Shown piece by piece: positions 36,325 to 44,792 of a DNA stretch of 64,000 nt. Below the pieces are notes generated by a model. It saw only the letters and a list, made by a program, of their open reading frames with translations, did no database searches and was not told the origin of the DNA. The position numbers and the translations under genes were made by a program. The DNA is from Terasakiella pusilla DSM 6293. Lineage in GTDB: Bacteria; Pseudomonadota; Alphaproteobacteria; Rhodospirillales; Terasakiellaceae. The DNA lies in NCBI RefSeq assembly GCF_000688235.1, contig NZ_JHYO01000001.1, positions 186,001-250,000 of the forward strand, read 5' to 3'. Within the stretch, counting starts at the first letter, position 1. Every line of letters begins with the position of its first letter.

Positions 36325-36564
36325 TTATACTGGGATACGAGTAATAATCTCACCCGTAGATACAATCTCAAATTCCTCTAGGTCAGTCCCCTTAGGTTTG
36401 AGATCATATCTCGTCCCCTCTTCATCATGCCCAAAATATACCGCATTGCCATTCGAATACAAAGGCCCACCATAGGTTTTGTAGATCACAACTTTTTGAC
36501 TTTCGACCACCCCAATCCATCTATCGGATGCTTGAAAGGCACCAATCACTCGTTCATTTCTCAT
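36325..36564 (-). CDS. Small hypothetical protein, 79 aa
   Basis: I do not recognise the family. The protein looks like an all-beta fold with short strands (VIGAFQAS, WIGVVESQKVVIYKTYGG, AVYFGHDEEGTRYDL) and ends with a hydrophobic strand. The ATG at 36564 has a weak purine-rich ribosome site. It lies in an AT-rich patch, with its own promoter-like sequence and an operator-like dyad, which argues that it is a real, regulated and possibly recently acquired gene. Confidence 0.6.
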   Translation of the reverse strand: MRNERVIGAFQASDRWIGVVESQKVVIYKTYGGPLYSNGNAVYFGHDEEGTRYDLKPKGTDLEEFEIVSTGEIITRIPV

Positions 36565-36582
36565 TTAATACTCTCTCTACAA

Positions 36583-36605
36583 AATTAACTTCAATAAGGT
36601 TAATT
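36583..36605. promoter_or_regulatory. Operator-like dyad before the 79-aa gene
   Basis: AATTAAC (36583-36589) and GTTAATT (36599-36605) are perfect inverted copies with a nine-base spacer. On the minus strand the dyad overlaps the candidate -10 (36608-36603) and the start site, a typical repressor position. Confidence 0.45.
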
Positions 36606-36631
36606 ATTGCACATACAATATTAAATTGCAA
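36603..36631 (-). promoter_or_regulatory. Candidate promoter of the 79-aa gene
   Basis: On the minus strand TTGCAA (36631-36626) and AATAAT (36608-36603) are 17 bp apart. Transcription would begin near 36596 inside the dyad. Confidence 0.45.
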
Positions 36632-36715
36632 GTAAATATCATTTCCACTTTGTAACGTGTCTCGCGTAGCTCAAATTCTCATTTGGCAGTCTCGACACCT
36701 TGGGCTATCCTCTTC

Positions 36716-36755
36716 GCCTGAAAGCAAAAATTTAAAACTTGCCAAGCTTTCAGGC
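36716..36755. repeat. Perfect 10-bp inverted repeat upstream of the broken Rap1a-like gene
   Basis: GCCTGAAAGC (36716-36725) and GCTTTCAGGC (36746-36755) are exact inverted copies separated by 20 AT-rich bases. The second arm ends 33 bases before the ATG of the broken gene. It may be an operator or an mRNA leader hairpin. Confidence 0.45.
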
Positions 36756-36788
36756 AAACGAGGAGATTACGTCCAAGGAATAGATAGA

Positions 36789-37120
36789 ATGACCATGAAA
36801 ATTTTGGGCGCTGCCCTGCTCGCAGCGACCTTAACGCTTGGTGTCACGCAAGACGCTGCGGCTCAACAAAAAAGCAATCCATTTAAAACCGGGGGCGATC
36901 TGGCCCATGCCTGCGCTTATTATCGGGCCGACCCTAGTGCTTTGACCCCGCTACAGCTCATTCAAAAGACATCTGCTTTCCAAAGAATATCTCGTTTAAT
37001 AACAAGGGGCTGGCAAATATGTATCTGAATACGGCATACGAATACCCGGCACTGGCAGGTTTCCCGCTTAGGGATGCTGTATATAACGCCCTTAGCGTCA
37101 ATTTCCCCTGCGAAAACTAG
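36789..37120 (+). pseudogene. Broken Rap1a/Tai-like secreted protein gene
   Basis: From the ATG at 36789 (AAGGA nine bases ahead) comes a signal peptide ending in AAAQ, then GGDLAHACAYYRADPSA, which resembles the start of mature Rap1a/Tai-type immunity-like proteins. This frame runs out at 37028 without the rest of the domain. The missing end is present in another frame, from about 36980 to the stop at 37120: ICFPKNISFNNKGLANMYL and later LRDAVYNALSVNFPC, the expected C-terminal block. The centre, where relatives have a Cys-x-Gly-Tyr-containing helix, is too short, so a small deletion with frameshift is likely. Confidence 0.6.
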
Positions 37121-37123
37121 TCC

Positions 37124-38152
37124 CTAGGAAATTACTTCGCGCAACCCTTCCAAACTCCGAACCTTGACATCCGCATGCACCTCACTCGCTGTCGTCTGAG
37201 TGACATTCAACACCAGTCCCCCCGCCATCAAGAAGGGGCGGTTCTGGCTAAACTCTGTGCGGATCATATCCATAATTCGTTTAAGGTCGGGGATTTGGCG
37301 ACTCAGGCAGACAGACAAGCCAACCATATCCGGCTTGTCTTGATCGATATGCCTTAAAATACTGTCAATCGACGCCCCAGCACGGAGGTTGCGCGTTTCA
37401 AATCCCCCAAGGTCAAGCCGGTCCTGAATCATCTTTAATCCCAGTTCGTGCTGATTGCCGGGTACACAGGACAGCAACACTTTGCGCTTATTGCGCGGCA
37501 AAGTCGGGGACAACACCTTCACTTGTGCGAGGATGGCTTGGGCACTGATCGTTGCCATCTGTTCCTGCAAAGTGCCGATTTTCCCCTGCTCCCACAAGTC
37601 CCCGATGTAATACATCGTCGGCTGGATCAGGCTTTGCGCCACATGTTCATAAGTGCTCCCGCCCTGCACTTTGGCAGACGTAAACATATCATAGGGAAAA
37701 ACCTGTGTACCGGCAATAAGCGACCCCGCCAAGTTCTGGATATCCGTTGCCTCCAAGGCCACTTCAGGAAAAGACGTTATCGGCGAGAACTTGTCACTGA
37801 GATGATCCTGTGCGATATTTTTCAACCCATGAATTTCGTGAAACACATCTCCCGTCAAGGCTTCCAGAGAATGTGAAATCTGCTCAAAGATGGTTTCAAT
37901 AATCTGTGACCAGATTTCAACCGATACCACTTCCTGTTCTAACGTGCGTCGCAGCCAACCAAGATAATCCAACAGGATTTGATGATCCCCACATTCAATT
38001 GCCGCTGAAATTGACTTGGTCAGGCGTCTCATCTCATCAAGTAAAAATTCTTTCTGAGCGCAATCCAATTCCAAGACGACTTTTTCATGGGCAGTGACAT
38101 GTTGAGTCCAAGCGGAGTGAACAATCTCTTGGATAGGCAAAAATGTGTTCAT
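37124..38152 (-). CDS. Cobalamin (B12)-binding sensor-type protein
   Basis: The 342-residue protein has an uncharacterised helical N-terminal half and a C-terminal B12-binding pair of domains: a helical bundle with LWEQGKIGTLQEQ and a Rossmann domain with CVPGNQHELGLKMI, whose His would ligate cobalt, followed by VGLSVCLS and LMAGGLVL. In the photoreceptor CarH the bundle motif is Wx9EH; here it reads Wx9EQ. No helix-turn-helix is visible, so it may sense light or B12 and act through a partner. It is divergent from ribF across 322 bp that contain a palindrome. Confidence 0.82.
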   Translation of the reverse strand: MNTFLPIQEIVHSAWTQHVTAHEKVVLELDCAQKEFLLDEMRRLTKSISAAIECGDHQILLDYLGWLRRTLEQEVVSVEIWSQIIETIFEQISHSLEALTGDVFHEIHGLKNIAQDHLSDKFSPITSFPEVALEATDIQNLAGSLIAGTQVFPYDMFTSAKVQGGSTYEHVAQSLIQPTMYYIGDLWEQGKIGTLQEQMATISAQAILAQVKVLSPTLPRNKRKVLLSCVPGNQHELGLKMIQDRLDLGGFETRNLRAGASIDSILRHIDQDKPDMVGLSVCLSRQIPDLKRIMDMIRTEFSQNRPFLMAGGLVLNVTQTTASEVHADVKVRSLEGLREVIS

Positions 38153-38243
38153 AGGTCGCCCGTTTTAAAAAACGCATTAAATTATTCAACTGGTTTTATT
38201 CTCGGCCATATTTCAACCAAAGATATCACACCCCCTTCCCTAA

Positions 38244-38264
38244 AACCATAAATATATTATGGTT
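38244..38264. promoter_or_regulatory. Perfect 21-bp palindrome upstream of the B12-binding gene
   Basis: AACCATAA (38244-38251) and TTATGGTT (38257-38264) are exact inverted copies around ATATA. It lies about 92 bp before the start of the leftward gene, with no T-run, and looks like an operator for a symmetric DNA-binding protein. Confidence 0.5.
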
Positions 38265-38438
38265 ACGTTAAGTTACATGCGGATAACCTAAAATGATCCC
38301 TCTATTCTAGAAAAAGCACATTGCCCCGAACGTGTTTCAATATAAAAAATATCTTTGTGACGCTCTTTATTCTCGCTTCGCTCCCCTGTTGTGCCTGCCT
38401 CTTTTTTTTGAAAAATCACCTTCAAAATCATCTTTCCG

Positions 38439-38467
38439 CTTGACCCCACGGTCATTCCGGCTACCTT
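38439..38467 (+). promoter_or_regulatory. Candidate promoter of ribF, possibly giving a leaderless mRNA
   Basis: CTTGAC (38439-38444) and TACCTT (38462-38467) are 17 bp apart. Transcription would begin at about 38474-38475, that is at the ribF ATG itself. No ribosome site precedes that ATG. Confidence 0.35.
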
Positions 38468-38474
38468 CGCCTGC

Positions 38475-39425
38475 ATGCGCATATTCAGACATTTTGAAGA
38501 CCTGCCGCCCGATGTCAAAGGGGGCGCGGTCGCGATCGGAAACTTTGACGGCGTGCACCTCGGGCACCGGGAGGTCATTGGCGAAGCAGGGCTTATCGCC
38601 AAGGCCCATAATTTGCCGTGGGTTGTCCTGACGTTCGAGCCACATCCGCGTATGGTCTTCAAGCCCGACCAGCAACCGTTTCGTATTACCCCCTTTCGCA
38701 TCAAGGCCCGTCATATTGAAGAGATGGGTGTGGATGATCTGGTGGTGCTGCAATTCGACATGGATTTTGCCAGCCGCGAAGCGGAAGACTTTATTCAGGA
38801 TGTGCTGATCGACGGCCTTGACGCGCGCCATGTGGTGTGTGGCTATGATTTCTATTTCGGGGCCAAACGCCGGGGTAACCCGGATATGCTGTTACATAAA
38901 GGCCGCGAGCTGGGCTTTGGCTTTACCTGCGTTAATCCGGTCAAGGATGACGGGGATCACGCCTATTCCTCCACGCGCGTGCGCGATTATCTTTATGCTG
39001 GACAGCCTGATCAGGCCCGCGCCGTCTTGGGCCGCCCGTTTGAGATTGAAGGCCGCGTGGTCAAAGGTGATCAACGCGGACGTGATCTGGGCTTCCCGAC
39101 CTGCAATATCGAACTGCATGATTACCTGGAACCGGCCTATGGCGTCTATGCCATCCGTGCCGGTGTGGATGATGGCACCAACACGGTGTGGCATGACGGG
39201 GTCGCCAATTTTGGCAAACGTCCAACCTTTGACAAACGCGATGTGCTTTTAGAAACCCATCTCTTTGATTATGATGGTGATCTTTATGGCAAGCATCTAC
39301 GCGTTGCGCTGATCGAGTTCATTCGGACTGAGAAAAAGTTTAATGGATTGGACGAAATTAAAGAACAGATCGCAAAAGATTGCATCCGTGCCCAAGACAT
39401 ACTAAAGAAGACCGAACCTTTTTAA
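38475..39425 (+). CDS. ribF: Bifunctional riboflavin kinase / FAD synthetase
   Basis: RibF turns riboflavin into FMN and then FAD. The N-terminal nucleotidyltransferase domain has AIGNFDGVHLGH and, later, the STRVRDYL signature (SSTRVRD here). The C-terminal kinase domain has the GRVVKGDQRGRDLGFPT motif and the ETHLFDYDGDLYG block. The length of 316 residues is normal. It starts the ribF-ileS-lspA-lipoprotein-M16-M16 run, the usual order in this class, 23 bp before ileS. Confidence 0.95.
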   Translation: MRIFRHFEDLPPDVKGGAVAIGNFDGVHLGHREVIGEAGLIAKAHNLPWVVLTFEPHPRMVFKPDQQPFRITPFRIKARHIEEMGVDDLVVLQFDMDFASREAEDFIQDVLIDGLDARHVVCGYDFYFGAKRRGNPDMLLHKGRELGFGFTCVNPVKDDGDHAYSSTRVRDYLYAGQPDQARAVLGRPFEIEGRVVKGDQRGRDLGFPTCNIELHDYLEPAYGVYAIRAGVDDGTNTVWHDGVANFGKRPTFDKRDVLLETHLFDYDGDLYGKHLRVALIEFIRTEKKFNGLDEIKEQIAKDCIRAQDILKKTEPF

Positions 39426-39448
39426 CCCTCTCCTGTAAAGAGAAGACC

Positions 39449-42238
39449 ATGACTGTGGACTATAAATCGACTGTATTCCTGCCTAAAACCGACTTTCCAA
39501 TGCGTGCCGGCCTTGCTCAGAAAGAGCCCGCGATTCTGGAAAAATGGGAAAAAATTGGTCTTTATGAGAAATTACGCGAAGATGCAAAATCGCGAGAACC
39601 GTTTATCCTGCACGATGGCCCCCCTTATGCAAACGGCCACCTGCACATCGGTCACGCGCTGAACAAGATCCTCAAGGATATCATCGTTCGCTCTCAACAG
39701 ATGATGGGCAAAAATGCCAACTACGTTCCGGGTTGGGACTGCCACGGTCTGCCGATCGAATGGAAGATCGAAGAGAAATATCGCAAAAAGAAAAAAGACA
39801 AAGATCAGGTTCCGGTTCTGGAATTCCGTGAGGAATGTCGCCAGTTTGCCAAACAATGGATCGATATCCAGCGCGAAGAATTCAAACGTCTGGGCATCAT
39901 CGGCAACTGGGAAGATCCGTACCTGACCATGACCAACAAAGCCGAAGCCACAATTGCCAAAGAATTGTGCCGCTTCCTGATGAACGGTGGCCTGTATAAA
40001 GGCGCAAAACCGGTCATGTGGTCTCCGGTGGAAAAAACCGCCCTCGCCGAAGCCGAGGTGGAATATTATGATCATGAGTCCACAACCATCCATGTGCGCT
40101 TTAAAGTCGAAAGCAGCAAACTGGATGTGTTGAGCGATGCAACCATCGTCATCTGGACCACGACTCCTTGGACGATGCCGGGCAACCGCGCGATCTCCTA
40201 CGGTAATGATATCGATTATGCTGTCTACGAAGTGCTGGACGTGCATGACGGTTCCCTCGCGCGCGTGGGAGAGAAAATCTGTGTGGCGGAAGCCTTGGCG
40301 GCAGACACCATGGGCCAAGCCAAAGTTGCTGATTTCAAACAAGTCGCAACCCTTAAAGGCCGCGAGCTGGAAGGCACGATCTGTTCCCACCCCTGGCGTG
40401 GTCGTGGCTATGACTTTGATGTCCCGTGTATTGCAGGCGACCACGTCACCGTTGATGCAGGGACGGGCTTTGTCCATACCGCACCGGGCCACGGTCAGGA
40501 AGACTGGGAAGTCTGTAAAGAACATGGCATCGCTGTTCCCGACACGGTTGGGCCGGACGGCTGTTATTACGATCAAGTGCCGATCTTTGCCGGAGAGCAC
40601 GTCTATAAAGTCGCACCGCACATTCTGGAACAATTGACCGAAGTCGGCGCTTTGCTCAGCTCTGGCAAGATCACGCACAGCTATCCGTGTTCTTGGCGCT
40701 CTAAAGCGAAACTGATCTTCCGCAACACGCCGCAGTGGTTCATCTCCATGGACACCAACGGTTTGCGCGACAAGGCTTTGAAAGCGATTGACGAAACCCG
40801 CTTTGTGCCCGACATGGGCCGCAACCGTCTGGGCGGCATGATCCAGGATCGTCCGGACTGGTGTGTGTCGCGTCAACGCGCATGGGGCGTGCCGATCACG
40901 GTCTTTGTCGATAAAAAGACAGGCGAGCCGTTGCGCGATCAAGCGGTCGTGGACCGTATCGTCGCTGCCTTTGAAGAAGAAGGCGCAGATGCGTGGTATT
41001 CCCGCGATCCGCAAGATTTTTTGGGCAACAGCTATAACGCGGAAGATTACGACCAAGTCACCGACATTCTGGATGTGTGGTTTGACTCCGGTGTGACCCA
41101 CGCATTTGTTTTGGAAAACCGCGACGATCTGTCTTGGCCTGCATCCCTCTACCTTGAAGGGTCCGACCAACACCGCGGTTGGTTCCATTCCAGCTTGCTC
41201 GCCTCCTGTGGGACACGCGGTCGCGCGCCTTATGACGCCATCCTGACCCATGGGTTTGTGCTGGATGAAAAAGGCTTCAAAATGTCCAAATCTTTGGGCA
41301 ACGTGACCTCACCGCAAGATGTAAACAACCAGTATGGCGCCGATATCCTGCGTTTGTGGGTGGTGTCTGCCGATACCTCCGACGATCTGCGCATCGGCCC
41401 GGAAATCATCAAGCAACAGTCTGACGTCTATCGTCGCCTGCGTAACACCATCCGTTACCTGCTGGGCAACCTTGATGGCTTTACGGAAGAAGAACGCCTG
41501 CCCGTTGAAGAAATGCCGGAACTGGAACAATGGGTCCTGCACCGCGTCTATCAGCTGGATAAACAACTGCGTACGGCCTGCAACAACTTTGTATTCCATA
41601 AAGCGTTTAACGAGCTGCACAACTTCTGTGCCGTTGAACTGTCCGCTTTCTACTTCGATGTGCGTAAAGATGCGGTTTACTGTGATGCGAAAGACAGCAT
41701 CCGTCGCCGTGCGGCGCGCACTGTTCTGGATATCCTGTTCAACCACCTGACGGCATGGCTATCACCGTTCCTCGTCTTCACGATGGAAGAAGCCTGGACC
41801 GCGCGCTTTGGGGCAGATGCTGACAGCGTTCACCTGCGTCAGTTCCCGGATGTACCGGCCAACTGGCAAAATGATGAACTGGCGGCCAAATGGTCAAAAG
41901 TGCGCACACTGCGCCGTGTTGTCACCGGTGCGTTGGAGCTAAAACGCAAAGAAAAGGCCATCGGGTCTTCCCTGCAGGCGGCACCGGATGTGTACGCAAG
42001 TGCAGAGTATGTTGAAGCGATGAAAGGTCAGGATCTGGCTGAAATCTCCATCACCTCTGCGGCAAACCTGATTGAAGGCGATGTGCCGGAAGGCGCCTAC
42101 ACCATCGACGATATTGCAGGCATTGGCGTTGTCTTTAAAGAAGCCGAAGGCGGCAAGTGCGAGCGATGCTGGCAGATTGTCCCGGAAGTGAAAGAAGAAG
42201 GCGACATCTGCCACCGTTGTGCCGAGGCGATTGCATAA
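39449..42238 (+). CDS. ileS: Isoleucyl-tRNA synthetase
   Basis: IleS charges tRNA-Ile and edits valine. The class I signatures are complete: HLHIGHAL (HIGH) near residue 60, KMSKSLGN near residue 613, the editing domain with TTTPWTMPGNRA, and a C-terminal zinc site with CERCW and CHRC. The start at 39449 (MTVDYKSTVFLPKTDFPMR) has an AGAGAAG ribosome site; the frame opens at 39380 inside ribF. The length of 929 residues is standard for the bacterial enzyme. Confidence 0.97.
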   Translation: MTVDYKSTVFLPKTDFPMRAGLAQKEPAILEKWEKIGLYEKLREDAKSREPFILHDGPPYANGHLHIGHALNKILKDIIVRSQQMMGKNANYVPGWDCHGLPIEWKIEEKYRKKKKDKDQVPVLEFREECRQFAKQWIDIQREEFKRLGIIGNWEDPYLTMTNKAEATIAKELCRFLMNGGLYKGAKPVMWSPVEKTALAEAEVEYYDHESTTIHVRFKVESSKLDVLSDATIVIWTTTPWTMPGNRAISYGNDIDYAVYEVLDVHDGSLARVGEKICVAEALAADTMGQAKVADFKQVATLKGRELEGTICSHPWRGRGYDFDVPCIAGDHVTVDAGTGFVHTAPGHGQEDWEVCKEHGIAVPDTVGPDGCYYDQVPIFAGEHVYKVAPHILEQLTEVGALLSSGKITHSYPCSWRSKAKLIFRNTPQWFISMDTNGLRDKALKAIDETRFVPDMGRNRLGGMIQDRPDWCVSRQRAWGVPITVFVDKKTGEPLRDQAVVDRIVAAFEEEGADAWYSRDPQDFLGNSYNAEDYDQVTDILDVWFDSGVTHAFVLENRDDLSWPASLYLEGSDQHRGWFHSSLLASCGTRGRAPYDAILTHGFVLDEKGFKMSKSLGNVTSPQDVNNQYGADILRLWVVSADTSDDLRIGPEIIKQQSDVYRRLRNTIRYLLGNLDGFTEEERLPVEEMPELEQWVLHRVYQLDKQLRTACNNFVFHKAFNELHNFCAVELSAFYFDVRKDAVYCDAKDSIRRRAARTVLDILFNHLTAWLSPFLVFTMEEAWTARFGADADSVHLRQFPDVPANWQNDELAAKWSKVRTLRRVVTGALELKRKEKAIGSSLQAAPDVYASAEYVEAMKGQDLAEISITSAANLIEGDVPEGAYTIDDIAGIGVVFKEAEGGKCERCWQIVPEVKEEGDICHRCAEAIA

Positions 42239-42241
42239 CCC

Positions 42242-42751
42242 ATGAGTGCGTTTTTTCAAAAAAAACCCGTGGTTGCCGGCCTTTTGGTCGCCTTGATTGC
42301 TTTTTTGCTGGACCAGTGGACAAAGTTTGAGATCGTCTACAACGTCATGGTGCGCCCCCATGTTATCGAGGTCACCTCCTTTTTTAATATTGTGATGGCC
42401 TGGAACCGGGGCGTTAGCTTCGGCATGTTTGGCTGGGATTCGCAAACCAAGGTCTATGTGCTGGCGGCGATGGCCTTTGCGGCTGCCATCGGCCTGGCGT
42501 ATTGGATGCAACGTGAAAACCGTCTGCGCTTTGCCCTGCCCTGTGGCGCCATCATCGGTGGTGCCCTTGGCAATGGGTTGGATCGCCTGCATTGGGGCGC
42601 GGTTGCTGACTTTCTCGACTTCCATTATGCGGGCTATCACTGGCCTGCATTTAATGTCGCGGACATTGCAATTACAACCGGCGCTGCACTTTTGATTTTA
42701 GATAGCTTGTTTCATAAGACAGATTCATCTAAAAATGAAGATCGTGATTAA
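42242..42751 (+). CDS. lspA: Lipoprotein signal peptidase (signal peptidase II)
   Basis: LspA cleaves the signal peptide of prolipoproteins at the inner membrane. The 169-residue protein has four membrane segments and the two catalytic aspartates in GNGLDRL and FNVADIAI. The FNIVMAWNRGVSFGMF motif is also typical. It begins 3 bp after ileS. At least three lipoproteins encoded in this window (at 9.5, 34.6 and 42.8 kb) would be its substrates. Confidence 0.95.
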   Translation: MSAFFQKKPVVAGLLVALIAFLLDQWTKFEIVYNVMVRPHVIEVTSFFNIVMAWNRGVSFGMFGWDSQTKVYVLAAMAFAAAIGLAYWMQRENRLRFALPCGAIIGGALGNGLDRLHWGAVADFLDFHYAGYHWPAFNVADIAITTGAALLILDSLFHKTDSSKNEDRD

Positions 42752-42768
42752 TTACTCTAACCTCGGCG

Positions 42769-43350
42769 ATGGATATGTCTGTAGCATCATATAAAAAATT
42801 TCTGGGATTGGCGATTGCCGCTGTGGCCTTAAGCGCCTGTAGCAATACCAAGGAAATGCTGGGTCTGGAAAAAACAGCCCCCGATGAGTTTGCCGTCTAT
42901 TCGCGCGCGCCCCTGAGCCTGCCGCCGGATTATGCGTTGAAGCCGCCGCAGCCGGGGGCAGAACGTCCACAGGCAGAAAGCGAGACCAGCAAAGCCCAGC
43001 GCGCGCTGACAGGCCGAGGCGCTGAAACCCGCACAGATTCTTACGCGGGCTATCAACAAATGACACCGGGCCTAAAATCCCTGCTGGAAAATACCGGCGC
43101 AGTCAATGCTGACCCTGCCATCCGTAAAACCATCGATCGCGAAACAAGTGCCTTCATCGAAGAATCGACAACCTTCGCTGAAGACATCATGTTCTGGAAA
43201 GATAAAGAACCGTTCGGCACCAAAGTCGATGCCGCAGCCGAAGCCAAACGCATCCGCGAGGCACAAGCTTTGGGTGAAGCGGTTGATGGAAGTGGCACTG
43301 TCGTCATTGAACGTAAAGACACTGCTATTCTTGAAGGTATCTTCAACTAA
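42769..43350 (+). CDS. DUF3035 lipoprotein
   Basis: The 193-residue protein has a signal peptide with lipobox LSAC near residue 24. The mature part starts with the family pattern: GLEKTAPDEFAVYSRAPLSL followed by PPDY and a Pro-rich stretch, then an acidic helical region and a short end. DUF3035 is an alphaproteobacterial lipoprotein family with no known function that is regularly placed between lspA and the M16 peptidase pair, as here. It is probably anchored to a membrane in the periplasm. Confidence 0.85.
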   Translation: MDMSVASYKKFLGLAIAAVALSACSNTKEMLGLEKTAPDEFAVYSRAPLSLPPDYALKPPQPGAERPQAESETSKAQRALTGRGAETRTDSYAGYQQMTPGLKSLLENTGAVNADPAIRKTIDRETSAFIEESTTFAEDIMFWKDKEPFGTKVDAAAEAKRIREAQALGEAVDGSGTVVIERKDTAILEGIFN

Positions 43351-43457
43351 GATCAGAACTGTTTCAAATCAAAGGGCAAGTTACAAACTTGCCCTTGTTT
43401 GGACACGAATATAAGTTACATCCTGATAATCTATCTCGATTTCAAAGAGGATGTATC

Positions 43458-44792
43458 GTGCGTCTTGTATTGTTCCTACTCGGTTTTGCTGTGCTGTCGC
43501 TGCGTGCAGAAGCCGCCGTTTTCAATCCACAAAGTTTTACCCTTAAAAACGGGATGCAGGTTGTCCTGATCCCCAACACCCGTGTTCCTGTGGTCAAACA
43601 TATGGTTTGGTATCGCGTCGGTTCTGCCGATGAGCCTGCGGGGAAGTCAGGGATCGCCCATTTCTTTGAACATTTGATGTTTAAAGGGACAAAGAACCTC
43701 GCTCCCGGTGAATTTTCCAAAATCGTTGCGAAAAACGGCGGGCAAGAAAACGCCTTTACCTCCTATGACTACACAGCCTATTTCCAGACCGTCGCCAAGG
43801 ATCGTTTGGCCTTGGTCATGAAGATGGAAGCCGACCGTATGACCAACCTCACCCTGACAAGTGAAGTGATCGAACCGGAACGTCAGGTCATTCTGGAAGA
43901 ACGCCGCCAGCGCACGGACAACAGCCCCGGCGCGCAGTTGCAAGAACAGATCGGCACCGTCCAATATATGAACCACCCCTATCGCATCCCCGTGATCGGC
44001 TGGGCCCATGAAATTAAAAACCTGTCCCTTGAAGACCTCAATCATTTCTACAAAAAATGGTATGCGCCCAATAATGCTGTCCTCGTTGTAGAAGGCGATA
44101 TCACGCTGGAAGAACTACGCCCGCTGGCCGAAAAATACTATGGCGCCATCCCCAAGGGCGGTGATTACACCCGTCTGCGCCCGTCAGAGCCCCCGGCCCA
44201 TGCGGATCGCCGTGTCATTAAACGTGATGCCCGCGTGCGTCAGGACAATCTGCAACGCAGCTATCTTGCCCCCAGCTATCGCACAGCCGCTGCGGGCGAC
44301 AACAGCCCCTATGCGTTACAGGTCTTGGAAAATATCATCGGGGGCGGGGCAACAAGCCGTCTCTATCGCAGTCTCGTGATTGACCAGAAGCTTGCCGATT
44401 CTGCGGGCTTCTATTATTCCCCCAACAAATATGACCAAGCCACCGCCACCTTTTGGGTGACGGCACAAAACGGTATCGCCATCGAACAGGTCGAAAAAGC
44501 CCTACAGGCAGAAATCGACGAGCTGCTGGAAAAAGGCGTGACGCAGGATGAAGTGATGCGCGCGCAAAAAACACTGGTCAATGAAGCCGTCTTTGCCCGT
44601 GACAATCTCGGCACCGCCTCACAGGTGCTGGGCAGTGCACTTGCGATTGATCTTAGCGTCGATCAAGTGGAAAGCTGGCCTGAGGCCATCCAACAGGTCA
44701 CCCGCGACGATGTCAACAAAGCCCTGCGGGCTGTCTTTAAAGACCAATATTCCGTAACTGCCCTTCTGCTGCGCAAGGAAGATGCCTCATGA
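43458..44792 (+). CDS. M16 zinc metallopeptidase, catalytic subunit
   Basis: The 444-residue protein has a signal peptide (VRLVLFLLGFAVLSLRAEAA) and an active M16 site: HFFEHLMFKGT gives HxxEH, with the distal Glu about 75 residues later. The start at the GTG at 43458 fits the signal peptide and a GAGG site six bases ahead; the frame opens at 43389. It overlaps the second M16 gene by 4 bp. Such pairs form a heterodimer in which only one subunit binds zinc, located in the periplasm. Substrates are unknown. Confidence 0.92.
   Translation: MRLVLFLLGFAVLSLRAEAAVFNPQSFTLKNGMQVVLIPNTRVPVVKHMVWYRVGSADEPAGKSGIAHFFEHLMFKGTKNLAPGEFSKIVAKNGGQENAFTSYDYTAYFQTVAKDRLALVMKMEADRMTNLTLTSEVIEPERQVILEERRQRTDNSPGAQLQEQIGTVQYMNHPYRIPVIGWAHEIKNLSLEDLNHFYKKWYAPNNAVLVVEGDITLEELRPLAEKYYGAIPKGGDYTRLRPSEPPAHADRRVIKRDARVRQDNLQRSYLAPSYRTAAAGDNSPYALQVLENIIGGGATSRLYRSLVIDQKLADSAGFYYSPNKYDQATATFWVTAQNGIAIEQVEKALQAEIDELLEKGVTQDEVMRAQKTLVNEAVFARDNLGTASQVLGSALAIDLSVDQVESWPEAIQQVTRDDVNKALRAVFKDQYSVTALLLRKEDAS

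Larger units (their letters stand above)
38153..38474. other. 322-bp intergenic region between the B12-binding gene and ribF
   Basis: The part next to the B12-binding gene is AT-rich and holds a 21-bp palindrome (38244-38264). The part next to ribF contains a promoter-like sequence close to the start codon. I found no convincing gene; the reading frames that cross it belong to shadows of ribF. Confidence 0.6.

Noticed and set aside
39572-41251. Long minus-strand open frame of 559 codons opposite ileS
   Set aside because: It lies entirely inside ileS, encodes low-complexity His/Arg/Phe-rich sequence with no motif, and arises from the codon bias of the real gene.
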